Assembly (NCBI GenBank): GCA_023392995.1
Contig: JAEWMZ010000488.1
Location: 1 to 16,591, forward strand
Direction of reading: 5' to 3'
DNA from: Bacillota bacterium
GTDB taxonomy: Bacteria > Bacillota > Clostridia > Lachnospirales > Lachnospiraceae
Length of the DNA: 16,591 bases
The first letter of the stretch is position 1. The number at the start of each line of letters is the position of its first letter. Positions 6,670-15,074 of the stretch are shown piece by piece. The translations under genes were made by a program, and so were the position numbers. Below the pieces are notes generated by a model. That model saw only the letters and a list, made by a program, of their open reading frames with translations, was not told where the DNA came from and ran no database searches.

Positions 6670-6801
6670 ATAGAAGTCAACAAAAGAAGAGAATCGGCAG
6701 AAAAAAACAAAGATGAAACAAGAGCCGGAACAAAGAAAAAGGAAGAATTCGTGCAGGCAGTTAGTAAGAAGCCATGCATAAGGGAAGGTCGGGTTAATAA
6801 A

Positions 6802-7734
6802 ATGGAATTAAGTATACTGCTGTTCTTTCAGATGCTGTCGATGATGTTAATGATATTAATGGGATATGCCATCGTAAAGCTGGGTGTTGTGAGGAGTGAA
6901 CAAAGCTCTCTGCTCTCTGCTATCACCTTATATATCATCGTACCCTGTATGGTTATTGATGCATTTCAGATTGACTATTCACCGGAGAAATTAAACGGCT
7001 TACTACTTGCTGCAGGTGTGGCATTTATTATGCATGTTATATTTATATTAGTTTCAAAGCTTTTAGGGAAAACGTTGCAGATCAGTGAAGTGGAGAAGAA
7101 TTCCTTAATCTATTCCAATGGGGGGAATTTGATTGTACCGTTAGTCAGTGCCTTATTAGGGAGTGAACAGATCTTCTACTGCTGCGCCTTTATGACCGTG
7201 CAGCTGTTCTTCCTATGGACCCATGCGGTGTCCTCCATTGGAGGCAGCAAGGAGCGAAGTATCAAAAAAAAATTGACCAATCCCAATATACTTGCAGTGG
7301 GTGTTGGATTACTCATCTTTTTTACAAATACCAGATTACCGGGAATCCTGGGAACCACAGTGAAGTCTGTCGGAGGAGTGGTAGGACCGGTATGTATGAT
7401 TATGCTTGGAATGATTATGGCGGATGCGAATCTGAAGGAGGCCTTTTTATCCAAGAGAAACTGGCTTATCTGCTTTGGACGTCTGATCCTATATCCGTTT
7501 CTGATGATACTCCTTTTATTTGCTACAAGGGTTACCCATGTAATTCCCTATGCAAAGGATGTGTTAATGATCCTGTTTCTTGCAATTGGAGCACCAGTTG
7601 CAACCACAATAACACAAATGGCAAATATCTTTAACAAAGATGCAAAGCACGCGGGTGCTATCAATGTGATGTCAGTAATTTTAAGTATCATAACGCTTCC
7701 GCTTATGCTGGCGCTTTATCAGAGAATACTTTAA
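6802..7734 (+). CDS. AEC (auxin efflux carrier) family membrane transporter
   Basis: A 310-residue, very hydrophobic inner-membrane protein with about ten predicted membrane segments arranged in two halves, as in the AEC family (bile/arsenite/riboflavin transporter superfamily). Members export or import small carboxylates, and some move malate or malonate. The substrate here cannot be read from sequence. Family-typical features are an N-terminal helix with GYAIVKLGVV, Pro-containing segments YIIVPCMVIDAF and NGGNLIVPLVSALLG in the first half, and GPVCMIMLGMIMAD and AIGAPVATTITQMANIF in the second half. The ATG at 6802 matches usual AEC starts, but its ribosome site (GGGAAGG, 13 bp away) is distant. 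A GTG at 6751 with GGAAG at 6741-6745 would add a basic 17-residue extension and remains possible. It appears to be a single gene behind its own promoter. No terminator is obvious after it. Confidence 0.85.
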   Translation: MELSILLFFQMLSMMLMILMGYAIVKLGVVRSEQSSLLSAITLYIIVPCMVIDAFQIDYSPEKLNGLLLAAGVAFIMHVIFILVSKLLGKTLQISEVEKNSLIYSNGGNLIVPLVSALLGSEQIFYCCAFMTVQLFFLWTHAVSSIGGSKERSIKKKLTNPNILAVGVGLLIFFTNTRLPGILGTTVKSVGGVVGPVCMIMLGMIMADANLKEAFLSKRNWLICFGRLILYPFLMILLLFATRVTHVIPYAKDVLMILFLAIGAPVATTITQMANIFNKDAKHAGAINVMSVILSIITLPLMLALYQRIL

Positions 7735-7907
7735 GCAATTGCTGTTTATATTGTACTAAAATCAAGGAAAACGGCTTGCCACTTATCCCCAACATAGATT
7801 ATAATTAAGGAAATGTTCCATAACCAGCAGCTAAAGCTTGCTTCCTGAATAGGAAGGGAGCAACGCTTAAAGCTTAAGTATTTACCGTCCGATTCTGGCT
7901 AAGTGTA

Positions 7908-7916
7908 TGATATAAT
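7908..7916 (+). promoter_or_regulatory. Extended -10 promoter element of the DUF4003 gene
   Basis: TGATATAAT at 7908-7916 is a perfect extended -10. No good -35 is seen at 16-18 bp upstream (TCCGAT at 7888-7893). The 237-bp gap before the gene also holds an imperfect hairpin around 7836-7866 without a T-run. Confidence 0.5.
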
Positions 7917-7971
7917 GGCAAAAGGATTCATAATATGGACTTCTTGAAGGATAGAAAGGTGGTTGTGACTA

Positions 7972-8976
7972 TTGAGAGAAACACTACAGGATAAGTGCAG
8001 TTTATATGCGGATAATTATTTGAAACTGAAGGATTCGTTCAAATGGGGATATCCTATGAATAATCGGCTGGGTGCACTTCTTTATACAATGGAGAATCTT
8101 CCGGCAGATGTGGCGGGAATAAAGAACTGCCGTGAAATAATAAAGGCAAACTCAAGTATATTTTCGCAATTCCAATCGTTTACCAGCTTTATGCTTGCGG
8201 TTACGCTATCACTAAAGTCAGATCCTGAGAATAAAATAAGAGACTCGCTTACCATTTATGAGTCATTAAAGAGAGCAGGATTTCATTCCTCTCCCTACCT
8301 GGTGCTTGCCGCAGCTTCCATTGCAATTTATGCAGAGCCGGGGGAGTATCAGGATTGTGTGATTAGAGCGAAAGCTTTTTTTGATGCTATGAAAGCAGAG
8401 CATCGTTTCCTTACCACAGCCGATGACTACAGCTTTGCAGCGTTGCTGGCTTTATCCGGGAAAGAGGTTAGCCCAACCATTTTAGAGATTGAAGACTGCT
8501 ATCACCTGCTGAAGGAAGACTTTCGAAATTCAAATGCCGTACAGTCTCTTGCACAGGTGCTTTCTTTTCAGGAAGAAAAAGCTCAAGTAAAATGTGACAG
8601 AGTTGTGGAGCTTTATCAGGAGTTAAAGCGGAGAGGACTAAAATTCGGACTATATTTCGAACTTCCTTTTCTCGGTGTTTTAACCATGCTTCCCAAAGAG
8701 GTATCTGAAATCGCGGATGAAGTTGCGGAAGCAGAGGGATACCTTAAAGAGATCAAAGGCTTCGGTAATTGGTCGATCACGGCAAAAGAACGTCTGATGT
8801 TTGTAGCGGCTTTAGTATGTGACAGTTTTCTTGCTGATGAGGCAAAGGAACACTTGGAGGGAAGCATGTCAAATAATACAACGGTAGTTTTACTTGCACA
8901 ACAGGCTATGACAACGGCAATTACCTCAGCAATTGCGGCAGCTGCCGCAGCTTCAGCCGCGGCTTCTTCCACATAA
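7972..8976 (+). CDS. DUF4003 family protein of unknown function
   Basis: A 334-residue, mostly helical soluble protein. The late region YFELPFLGVLTMLP, then EVAEAEGYLKEIKGFGNWSI, KERLMFVAALVC and an Ala/Ser-rich C-terminus matches what I recall of the DUF4003 family, found in Firmicutes and with no known activity. The repeating helical hairpins (for example IYESLKRAGFHSSPYLVLAAASIA and VVELYQELKRRGLKFGLYFELPFLG) suggest a TPR- or HEAT-like solenoid. The tail from about 310 on is AITSAIAAAAAASAAASS, a hydrophobic small-residue stretch that could be a membrane-associated helix or a disordered end. No signal peptide. The TTG start at 7972 is supported by AAAGGTGG at 7955-7962, 9 bp upstream. Apparently monocistronic. 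The gene is certain; the function is unknown. Confidence 0.8.
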   Translation: MRETLQDKCSLYADNYLKLKDSFKWGYPMNNRLGALLYTMENLPADVAGIKNCREIIKANSSIFSQFQSFTSFMLAVTLSLKSDPENKIRDSLTIYESLKRAGFHSSPYLVLAAASIAIYAEPGEYQDCVIRAKAFFDAMKAEHRFLTTADDYSFAALLALSGKEVSPTILEIEDCYHLLKEDFRNSNAVQSLAQVLSFQEEKAQVKCDRVVELYQELKRRGLKFGLYFELPFLGVLTMLPKEVSEIADEVAEAEGYLKEIKGFGNWSITAKERLMFVAALVCDSFLADEAKEHLEGSMSNNTTVVLLAQQAMTTAITSAIAAAAAASAAASST

Positions 8977-9003
8977 AATAATAGGAAAGAAAGCTCCAAT
9001 TCC

Positions 9004-9031
9004 TTGAAATTAAGTTTAAGAAAAGTATGGT
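9004..9031 (+). promoter_or_regulatory. Candidate promoter upstream of pth, overlapped by a palindrome
   Basis: TTGAAA (9004-9009), 16-bp spacer, TATGGT (9026-9031). The perfect palindrome GTATGTACATAC (9030-9041) begins in the -10 and covers the start point, an arrangement expected of a repressor site. If used, the pth leader would be about 260 nt. Confidence 0.4.
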
Positions 9032-9091
9032 ATGTACATACTCATAGCAGATTGTTTTTTAAGCGGGGGATACAATACGAAGGAAGATGGC

Positions 9092-9160
9092 ATGAGTATA
9101 TTAGAAAATCACCTTATAATCACAAATAGGTTGAAAGATACGAATAGATTAGAGAATTAG
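9092..9160 (+). CDS. Possible 22-residue leader ORF upstream of pth
   Basis: ATG at 9092 to TAG at 9158-9160 encodes 22 residues starting MSILENHLI and ending TNRLEN. An AGGAAG at 9081-9086 lies 5 bp upstream. The composition is unremarkable, and the only support is the ribosome site and the position inside a long leader. It may not be translated. Confidence 0.2.
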   Translation: MSILENHLIITNRLKDTNRLEN

Positions 9161-9198
9161 GAAGGATTGATTCCGGTAATGTCTCCAGAACAACGATA

Positions 9199-9262
9199 GG
9201 ATAGAGCAGAACGCTCTTTCCTGGTAGAGTCCTGGAAAGCAGGTTTGGTTCCACACCAGGAA
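9199..9262 (+). promoter_or_regulatory. Alternative hairpins in the pth leader
   Basis: Hairpin A pairs GGA-T-AGAGC (9199-9207) with GCTCT-T-TCC (9213-9221) around the loop AGAAC. Hairpin B pairs TTCCTGG (9218-9224) with CCAGGAA (9256-9262). The two share bases 9218-9221 and cannot both be fully formed. A second TCCTGG at 9230-9235 could also pair with the same CCAGGA. The segment ends 36 bp before the pth start. No known riboswitch class is recognised. Confidence 0.35.
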
Positions 9263-9298
9263 GACCGCGGCTTTACACCGAAATCAAGGTTATTTATT

Positions 9299-9865
9299 AT
9301 GTACATTATTGTAGGATTAGGAAATCCAACGGACAAATATCAGGCAACCAGACATAATATCGGCTGGGATGCAATTACAAGAATTTCAGACGACTATGGG
9401 ATTTCACTGGATATGAAAAAGCATAAGGCAATCTGCGGAAAAGGCAGCATTGCAGGTGAGAAGGTAGTGCTTGCCCAGCCGATGACTTATATGAATCTCA
9501 GCGGAGAAAGTGTAAGAGAGCTGATGGACTTTTATAAGGTAAGCCCGGAGGAAGTGATTGTAATTTATGATGATATCAGTTTGGAAGTGGGTCAGCTGCG
9601 CCTTCGAACGAAGGGAAGTGCGGGTGGACATAACGGAATTAAGAGTATCATCAGCCATATGGGGACGGATGAATTTCCAAGAATTAAAGTAGGAGTTGGC
9701 GATAAGCCAAAGGGCTGGGATCTGGCAGACTATGTACTTTCCAGATTTCAGGCAGAAGAGCAGGCAACGATGCGGGACGCATTGAAGGATACCTCCGAGG
9801 CAGTAAAGACGATTCTTACGGATGGCATGAATGTTGCTATGAATCAGTATAACAAAAAGAAATAA
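9299..9865 (+). CDS. pth: Peptidyl-tRNA hydrolase
   Basis: Cleaves peptidyl-tRNA released from stalled ribosomes, recycling tRNA; essential in most bacteria. The 188-residue protein has the whole active-site set by alignment to E. coli Pth: N9 in VGLGNP, catalytic H19 in TRHNIG, N66 in PMTYMNLSG, D92 in IYDDISLEVG, and H111/N112 in GSAGGHNG. The basic C-terminus (NQYNKKK) is usual. The ATG at 9299 matches the family start. Its ribosome site is only AAGG at 9286-9289, weaker than its neighbours have, and it follows a long, possibly structured leader. The in-frame TTG at 9245 would add 18 unrelated residues. pth before mfd is the arrangement in Bacillus (spoVC-fin-mfd), but the 153-bp gap here holds no fin-like gene. 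Confidence 0.96.
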   Translation: MYIIVGLGNPTDKYQATRHNIGWDAITRISDDYGISLDMKKHKAICGKGSIAGEKVVLAQPMTYMNLSGESVRELMDFYKVSPEEVIVIYDDISLEVGQLRLRTKGSAGGHNGIKSIISHMGTDEFPRIKVGVGDKPKGWDLADYVLSRFQAEEQATMRDALKDTSEAVKTILTDGMNVAMNQYNKKK

Positions 9866-10018
9866 AGCAAATCGTTAGAAATGAGACTGGAGCAAAGAAA
9901 TCTGGAAGGAGCTATTGCTTCATTGTAAAAGCCGGATTTTCTAAGATCCCTCGAAGACGATTTGCAGCGGTGAGCTAATTATTTAGAAAGAGTTCGTTTT
10001 TAACAGGAGGAAAAGCTT

Positions 10019-13000
10019 TTGAAAACGTTTATAGCTCCTTTAGCAGAGTTAAAGGAATTTAACGATATACGGGAAAATATAAAAATGAATGCTCTGCCGG
10101 TACAGGTGACCGGCTGTATTGATTCCCAGAAGTGCCACCTGATCCATGGATTGGGAGATGAATTCAAATATAGGGTGATTGTTACCTATAATGATCTGAA
10201 AGCCAAAGAAATCTATGAGGATTACCGGCTCTATGATAAAGAGGTGTTGATTTATCCGGCAAAGGATATTATTTTTTATAGCGCGGATATTCATGGAAAT
10301 GCTATTGTCAGGGATCGTCTGAAGGTGCTTCGGAGGCTGATTGAGAAAAAGCCGGCAACAATTATCGTATCCTTAGATGGAGGAATGGACAGATTACTGC
10401 CCTTACCAAGTATTAAGGAGCGTGTGATCACCATCGATTCGTCCTCTGTGATCAAGCTTCAAGAGCTTAGCGCTGCTCTAATCCATCTGGGGTATGAAAG
10501 ACAGGGGCAGGTAGAAGCACCGGGAGACTTCTCTATCCGGGGCGGCATCGTCGATATTTTTCCTCTTACAGAGGATGCACCCTATCGTATTGAGCTGTGG
10601 GGGGATGAGATTGACTCGATTCGAACCTTTGATGTAAGCAGCCAGCGTTCCATCGAGCAGGTTGAGCGGGTGGTAATTTATCCGGCAGCAGAGATCATAC
10701 CGGATGAGAAATGTATCAAAGCAGGTCTGAAACGGATCGAGGAGGAAGAGAAAAAATATGTTAAGAGCCTTCGTGATGAGTTTAAGACAGAGGAGGCAGC
10801 CAGAATTCATCAGATCATTGCTGAATTTAAAGAGAATTTGGAAGCCTTTCAGGGCTCTGTAGCACTGGAGAGCTATATTAGTTATTTCTATGAACAAACG
10901 GTAAGCTTTTTTCAATATTTTGATTCTGAGGACACTATCTTTTTCCTGGATGAGCCGGGAAGGCTTGTGGAACGGGGAGAGGTAGTTGAAACTGAGTTTC
11001 GCGAAGGTATGATTGGACGTATCGAGAAGGGCTATATTCTTCCGGGTCAGATGAACGTAATTTACAGCTATAGGGAAGTAATGGGACTCCTGGCGACGAA
11101 GAACAGCATACTGATCAGTACCATGGAGGTTAAGAATAATTTTTATGCACCTAAGAAAAAATATGACTTTACTGTTCAGACCGTCTCCTCCTATCATAAG
11201 AACTTTGATGTTTTAATTAAGGATTTAGAGCGTTGGAAGAAGAATAAATACAGGGTAATCCTGCTATCCGGTTCCAGAACGAGGGCAATGCGCTTAAGTG
11301 AAGACTTAAGAGAATATAACCTGAATGCCTTCTACAGCGAGGATATGGATCGTGTGCTGCAAAACGGAGAAATTCTGGTGGCTTACGGCAATCTTCGCAG
11401 AGGCTTTGAATATCCATTAATAAAACTAGTAGTTATCTCGGAAAGTGATATCTTTGGTACGGAGAAAAAGAAGAAGCGTAAGAAGCCGGCCTATGAGGGA
11501 AATAAGATTGCAAGCTTTACCGAGCTTACACCCGGCGATTATGTGGTGCATGAAAATCATGGTCTTGGTATCTATAAGGGTATCGAAAAGATTGAGGTTG
11601 ACAAGGTAACAAAGGACTATATTAAGATAGAGTACGGCGGTGGAGGCGTGTTGTATATACTTGCAACAGGCCTTGATGTGATACAAAAATATTCAGGCTC
11701 CGAGGGAAGAAAGCCGAAACTGAACAAGTTAAATTCCATCGAATGGAAGAATACGAAAGCCAGGGTTCGAGGTGCTGTCAGGGAGGTTGCCAAGGATTTG
11801 GTGGAGCTTTACGCACAGCGCCAGCAGAAGGTAGGCTTTCAGTTTGGTCCGGATACGGTATGGCAGAGGGAATTTGAAGAGGCTTTTCCGTATGAAGAGA
11901 CCCAGGATCAGCTGGATGCAATTGCCGCTGCAAAAAGGGATATGGAAAGCACCAGAGTAATGGATCGTCTGGTCTGCGGTGACGTAGGCTATGGTAAGAC
12001 GGAGATTGCCATTCGTGCCGCCTTTAAAGCAGTATCCGATGGAAAGCAAGTTGTAATCTTAGTGCCGACCACCATATTAGCGCAGCAGCATTATAATACC
12101 TTTGTGCAGCGTATGATGGACTTCCCAGTCAGTGTGGATGTAATGTCAAGGTTTAAAACTGCGGCGGAGCAAAAGAGAACCCTGGAGCGATTGCGTAAGG
12201 GGAGCCTTGATATAATCATCGGCACCCATCGTGTGCTGTCTGCGGATGTGAAGTTTAAGAACCTAGGTCTTTTGATTGTAGATGAAGAGCAGCGGTTTGG
12301 TGTTGGTCATAAGGAAAAGATCAAACAGCTGAAAAAGGATATTGATGTTCTGACGCTAACAGCGACACCGATTCCAAGAACGTTGCATATGAGCTTGGTG
12401 GGAATTCGGGATATGAGTGTGTTAGATGAACCGCCCATTGACCGCCTTCCGATCCAAACCTATGTGCTGGAGCATAATGATGAGATTATCCGTGAAGCAG
12501 TTACCAGAGAATTAGCAAGAGGCGGACAGGTCTATTATGTGTTTAACCGTGTCAATGGGATTGATGAAGTGGCCAATACGGTAGCAAGGCTGGTGCCGGA
12601 TGCCAATGTGGCCTTTGCCCATGGTCAGATGAATGAGCATACCCTGGAAAAGATCATGTTTGAATTCATCTCAGGAGAAATTGATGTATTGGTATCCACT
12701 ACAATTATTGAGACAGGGCTTGACATTTCCAATGTAAATACTATGATTATTGATGATGCCGATCGGCTGGGGCTGTCACAGCTTTATCAGCTGCGGGGCC
12801 GTGTGGGACGTTCCAATCGTACTTCCTATGCATTTTTGATGTATCGAAGAGATAAGATGCTGAAGGAAATTGCGGAGAAGCGGCTTCATGCCATTAAGGA
12901 GTTTACGGAGCTGGGCTCCGGCTTTAAAATTGCGATGAGGGATCTGGAAATCCGCGGAGCAGGCAACCTGCTTGGCGCTGAGCAGAGCGGGCATATGGAA

Positions 13001-13600
13001 GCGGTAGGATATGATCTTTATTGTAAGATGTTAAATGAAGCAGTGAAGTCCATGAAGGGTGAAGTGCTGGAAGAGGATGCGTTCGAAACCACGGTGGATA
13101 TGGACATGGATGCCTATATTCCGGCTACTTATATTAAAAATGAGGTTCAAAAGCTGGATATCTACAAGCGAATTGCAGAGATCGAGAATGAAGAAGAAAT
13201 GATGGATATGCAGGAAGAATTGGTTGACCGCTTTGGAGATATGCCGAATGCGGTGAACAACTTGCTTAATATAGCGTTGTTAAAGTCAGTATGCCATTCC
13301 TTATACATTGCAGGAGTCGTTCATAAGGGAAATGAAGTAAAGCTTATGATGTATCCAAAAGCAAAGCTGGCTGTGAACAGAATACCGGAATTGGTTGCCG
13401 GTTATAAGAATAATCTAAAGTTTGTACCACAAGCGAACCCGTACTTTGAGTTTACATTACCAGCTTCACCAAAGGGAAAATTAGACAATCTGACGGTGTT
13501 TGAATGTTTAATGAAGCTGTTGGAAGGATTTAAGATACTGAAGTCAGATGAAAAGAAGCAAGAAGAGCTAAGGGAAAACGGATTGTCCGGATCAGAATAA
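10019..13600 (+). CDS. mfd: Transcription-repair coupling factor
   Basis: An ATP-driven translocase that dislodges RNA polymerase stalled at DNA lesions and recruits UvrA/UvrBC. The 1193-residue length is typical. Domains in order: a UvrB-like N-terminal module (about 30-330), then a CarD-like RNA-polymerase interaction domain from about 505 to 570 (YVVHENHGLGIYKGIEKI). The RecG-like translocase lobes carry Walker A GDVGYGKT at 654-661, the DEEQ box at 755-758, LTATPIPRTLHMS near 780, and RIGQ-like YQLRGRVGRS. The C-terminal autoinhibitory domain spans about 1020-1150. A KKKKRKK basic run just before the CarD-like domain is a local peculiarity. The start is TTG at 10019 with a perfect AGGAGG at 10005-10010, 8 bp upstream. 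It follows pth by 153 bp with no clear own promoter, so co-transcription is likely. The PrsA-like gene follows 72 bp later. Confidence 0.97.
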   Translation: MKTFIAPLAELKEFNDIRENIKMNALPVQVTGCIDSQKCHLIHGLGDEFKYRVIVTYNDLKAKEIYEDYRLYDKEVLIYPAKDIIFYSADIHGNAIVRDRLKVLRRLIEKKPATIIVSLDGGMDRLLPLPSIKERVITIDSSSVIKLQELSAALIHLGYERQGQVEAPGDFSIRGGIVDIFPLTEDAPYRIELWGDEIDSIRTFDVSSQRSIEQVERVVIYPAAEIIPDEKCIKAGLKRIEEEEKKYVKSLRDEFKTEEAARIHQIIAEFKENLEAFQGSVALESYISYFYEQTVSFFQYFDSEDTIFFLDEPGRLVERGEVVETEFREGMIGRIEKGYILPGQMNVIYSYREVMGLLATKNSILISTMEVKNNFYAPKKKYDFTVQTVSSYHKNFDVLIKDLERWKKNKYRVILLSGSRTRAMRLSEDLREYNLNAFYSEDMDRVLQNGEILVAYGNLRRGFEYPLIKLVVISESDIFGTEKKKKRKKPAYEGNKIASFTELTPGDYVVHENHGLGIYKGIEKIEVDKVTKDYIKIEYGGGGVLYILATGLDVIQKYSGSEGRKPKLNKLNSIEWKNTKARVRGAVREVAKDLVELYAQRQQKVGFQFGPDTVWQREFEEAFPYEETQDQLDAIAAAKRDMESTRVMDRLVCGDVGYGKTEIAIRAAFKAVSDGKQVVILVPTTILAQQHYNTFVQRMMDFPVSVDVMSRFKTAAEQKRTLERLRKGSLDIIIGTHRVLSADVKFKNLGLLIVDEEQRFGVGHKEKIKQLKKDIDVLTLTATPIPRTLHMSLVGIRDMSVLDEPPIDRLPIQTYVLEHNDEIIREAVTRELARGGQVYYVFNRVNGIDEVANTVARLVPDANVAFAHGQMNEHTLEKIMFEFISGEIDVLVSTTIIETGLDISNVNTMIIDDADRLGLSQLYQLRGRVGRSNRTSYAFLMYRRDKMLKEIAEKRLHAIKEFTELGSGFKIAMRDLEIRGAGNLLGAEQSGHMEAVGYDLYCKMLNEAVKSMKGEVLEEDAFETTVDMDMDAYIPATYIKNEVQKLDIYKRIAEIENEEEMMDMQEELVDRFGDMPNAVNNLLNIALLKSVCHSLYIAGVVHKGNEVKLMMYPKAKLAVNRIPELVAGYKNNLKFVPQANPYFEFTLPASPKGKLDNLTVFECLMKLLEGFKILKSDEKKQEELRENGLSGSE

Positions 13601-13672
13601 GAAATAATCGCTGTCAGGTTACAGGCGAAAGCACGGAAGCTGGCAGCAGGAAAGGCTGGAAAGGGGAAAGGA

Positions 13673-15067
13673 ATGAACAATAAGAAGAAACTGATAGTTA
13701 CCTTGATCACTTTGATGGGAATGCTTTTGTTAACGGCCTGTGAATCTGCCACAAAGAAGAATGAATTAACCAATTATATCGGGAAGTCAGTAGCTGCATT
13801 GGAGAGAAAAACCGGCCTAACGCTGGCGGAGCAGGGCACCGGGGTCTATAAAGCAGAGAATACAGTGCAGGTAATTGCGCTAAATAAAAAAATAACATCC
13901 ATTACCTTAATGAAAAATGCAGGTGACCTTAAGGTTCATGGTGTAGGGATTGGTATGACAAAGACAGATGCGGATCGTCTGCTGCTTGATATTTTTGGTA
14001 AAGAAATAGCGAAAACGATCAGTGCAGATAATAAAGCAGTCACCTATTCCTATTTCAAAAATGAGAAAGAGCTCTACATTACCTACTCCTCTGACCAGGA
14101 GACCGTTTTGGGTCTCTCGTATTATGTAGATAATAAGAAGGAGGAAGATGACGCAACCGTTACAAACGCCGGACAAATGATGTTAAAGATAGGGAGCACG
14201 AAGGTATACTATAATGAAGCAATGGTTTATCTAAAGTCCGCTCAGGAAAAATACGAAAAAAATTACGGCAAGGATATCTGGGATGCTGATATTCTTGGAA
14301 ATGGTAACACCTTTGGTAATATGATAAAGGATGAGGTAATCAAGCAGATTACGGAGCTGAAGATCATCCGTGAAGAAGCGGGGAAGCAGAGCATTCTTCT
14401 ATCAGAAGAAGAGGTGGCAGAGGCTAATTCCTATGCGAAGGATCACTTTAAGGACTTGACCGCAGAGGATCGGGCGAAATATCTGATTACGGAGGAGTTG
14501 CTGCAGCAGGTTTATTGCGACAACCTTCTGGCGGATAAGGTGTTTGAATCGCTCACCATTAATGTAGACACTGAGGTATCAGATGCGGAGGCAAAGCAGA
14601 TTACGGTGCAGGATATCTTTATAGCCAATGCAGATCTTGATCCGGCAGGGAATGCAACTCCGATGACAGCAGAGGAGAAGCAGGCCGCCTATGAAAAGGC
14701 ACAGGGTCTTGCGCAGACTGCAAAAACATCAAAGGATTTTTATGCTTTGGCGGAAACGAATTCACAGGCAGATACTATTGAATATACCTTTGGAAAAGGA
14801 CAGGCGCCAAAAGAATACGGAAGTATTTTTGAACAGGCAGCGCTGAACTTAAAAAAAGGACAAGTAAGCGATCTTATCACAACGGATAACGGCTGGCATA
14901 TTATCTATTGTGTGACGGATTATAATGAGGATGCTACGACGCAGGTAAAAGAGAAGATTATTGAGGATCGCCGGGAAGATTTGTTTGTTGGACTGTATAC
15001 GGAGTGGGCGAAGAAATATGATGTAGTAGTGAATAATGAAGCATGGGATTCAATTGAATTTGAATAG
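13673..15067 (+). CDS. Lipoprotein with parvulin-type peptidyl-prolyl isomerase domain (PrsA-like foldase)
   Basis: A 464-residue secreted lipoprotein. A basic N-terminus (MNNKKK), a hydrophobic stretch and lipobox LLTAC with C23 as the lipidated residue place it on the outer face of the membrane. Residues about 35-150 form a domain I cannot name. It has two weak repeats of the type IGKSVAALERKTG and GIGMTKTDADRLLLDIFG that recall the small BamE/SmpA-like fold. A helical SurA-N/PrsA-like segment follows (about 170-300). A parvulin domain spans about 308-430, with FYALAETNSQ, a degenerate FGKGQAPKEY, FEQAALNLKKGQVSDLITTDNGWHIIY and a short C-tail. It probably folds exported proteins. The ATG at 13673 has GGGG at 13663-13666. 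Plain prsA is avoided because the extra N-terminal domain makes it longer than Bacillus PrsA (about 290 residues). It follows mfd in the same direction. Confidence 0.85.
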   Translation: MNNKKKLIVTLITLMGMLLLTACESATKKNELTNYIGKSVAALERKTGLTLAEQGTGVYKAENTVQVIALNKKITSITLMKNAGDLKVHGVGIGMTKTDADRLLLDIFGKEIAKTISADNKAVTYSYFKNEKELYITYSSDQETVLGLSYYVDNKKEEDDATVTNAGQMMLKIGSTKVYYNEAMVYLKSAQEKYEKNYGKDIWDADILGNGNTFGNMIKDEVIKQITELKIIREEAGKQSILLSEEEVAEANSYAKDHFKDLTAEDRAKYLITEELLQQVYCDNLLADKVFESLTINVDTEVSDAEAKQITVQDIFIANADLDPAGNATPMTAEEKQAAYEKAQGLAQTAKTSKDFYALAETNSQADTIEYTFGKGQAPKEYGSIFEQAALNLKKGQVSDLITTDNGWHIIYCVTDYNEDATTQVKEKIIEDRREDLFVGLYTEWAKKYDVVVNNEAWDSIEFE

Positions 15068-15074
15068 ATAAAAT

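Larger units (their letters stand above)
8977..9298. other. 322-bp gap before pth with candidate promoter, palindrome and structured leader
   Basis: No certain gene. It contains a candidate promoter TTGAAA-N16-TATGGT (9004-9031), a perfect 12-bp palindrome GTATGTACATAC (9030-9041) overlapping its end, a possible 22-codon ORF (9092-9160), and a hairpin-rich segment at 9199-9280 directly before pth. No intrinsic terminator for the DUF4003 gene is seen. Confidence 0.6.

Noticed and set aside
9221..9262. tRNA-like gene (GGTTTGGTTCCACACC looks like a T-arm)
   Set aside because: The arm has only 3 paired bases, the loop does not fit TTCRA, and there is no acceptor or anticodon arm.
9255..9280. T-box riboswitch in the pth leader, suggested by GACCGCGG near 9263-9270
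   Set aside because: Only the ACCGCG core matches. The AGGGTGG part, a recognisable specifier stem, and any terminator before pth are missing.
9866..10018. A fin-like gene between pth and mfd, as in Bacillus
   Set aside because: The 153-bp gap has no frame long enough and no such motif.
10478..11197. 239-codon minus-strand open frame inside mfd
   Set aside because: It is fully antisense to conserved mfd sequence, with no ribosome site or recognisable protein features. It is a shadow of the coding strand, as are the other overlapping frames in mfd, murC and the AEC gene.
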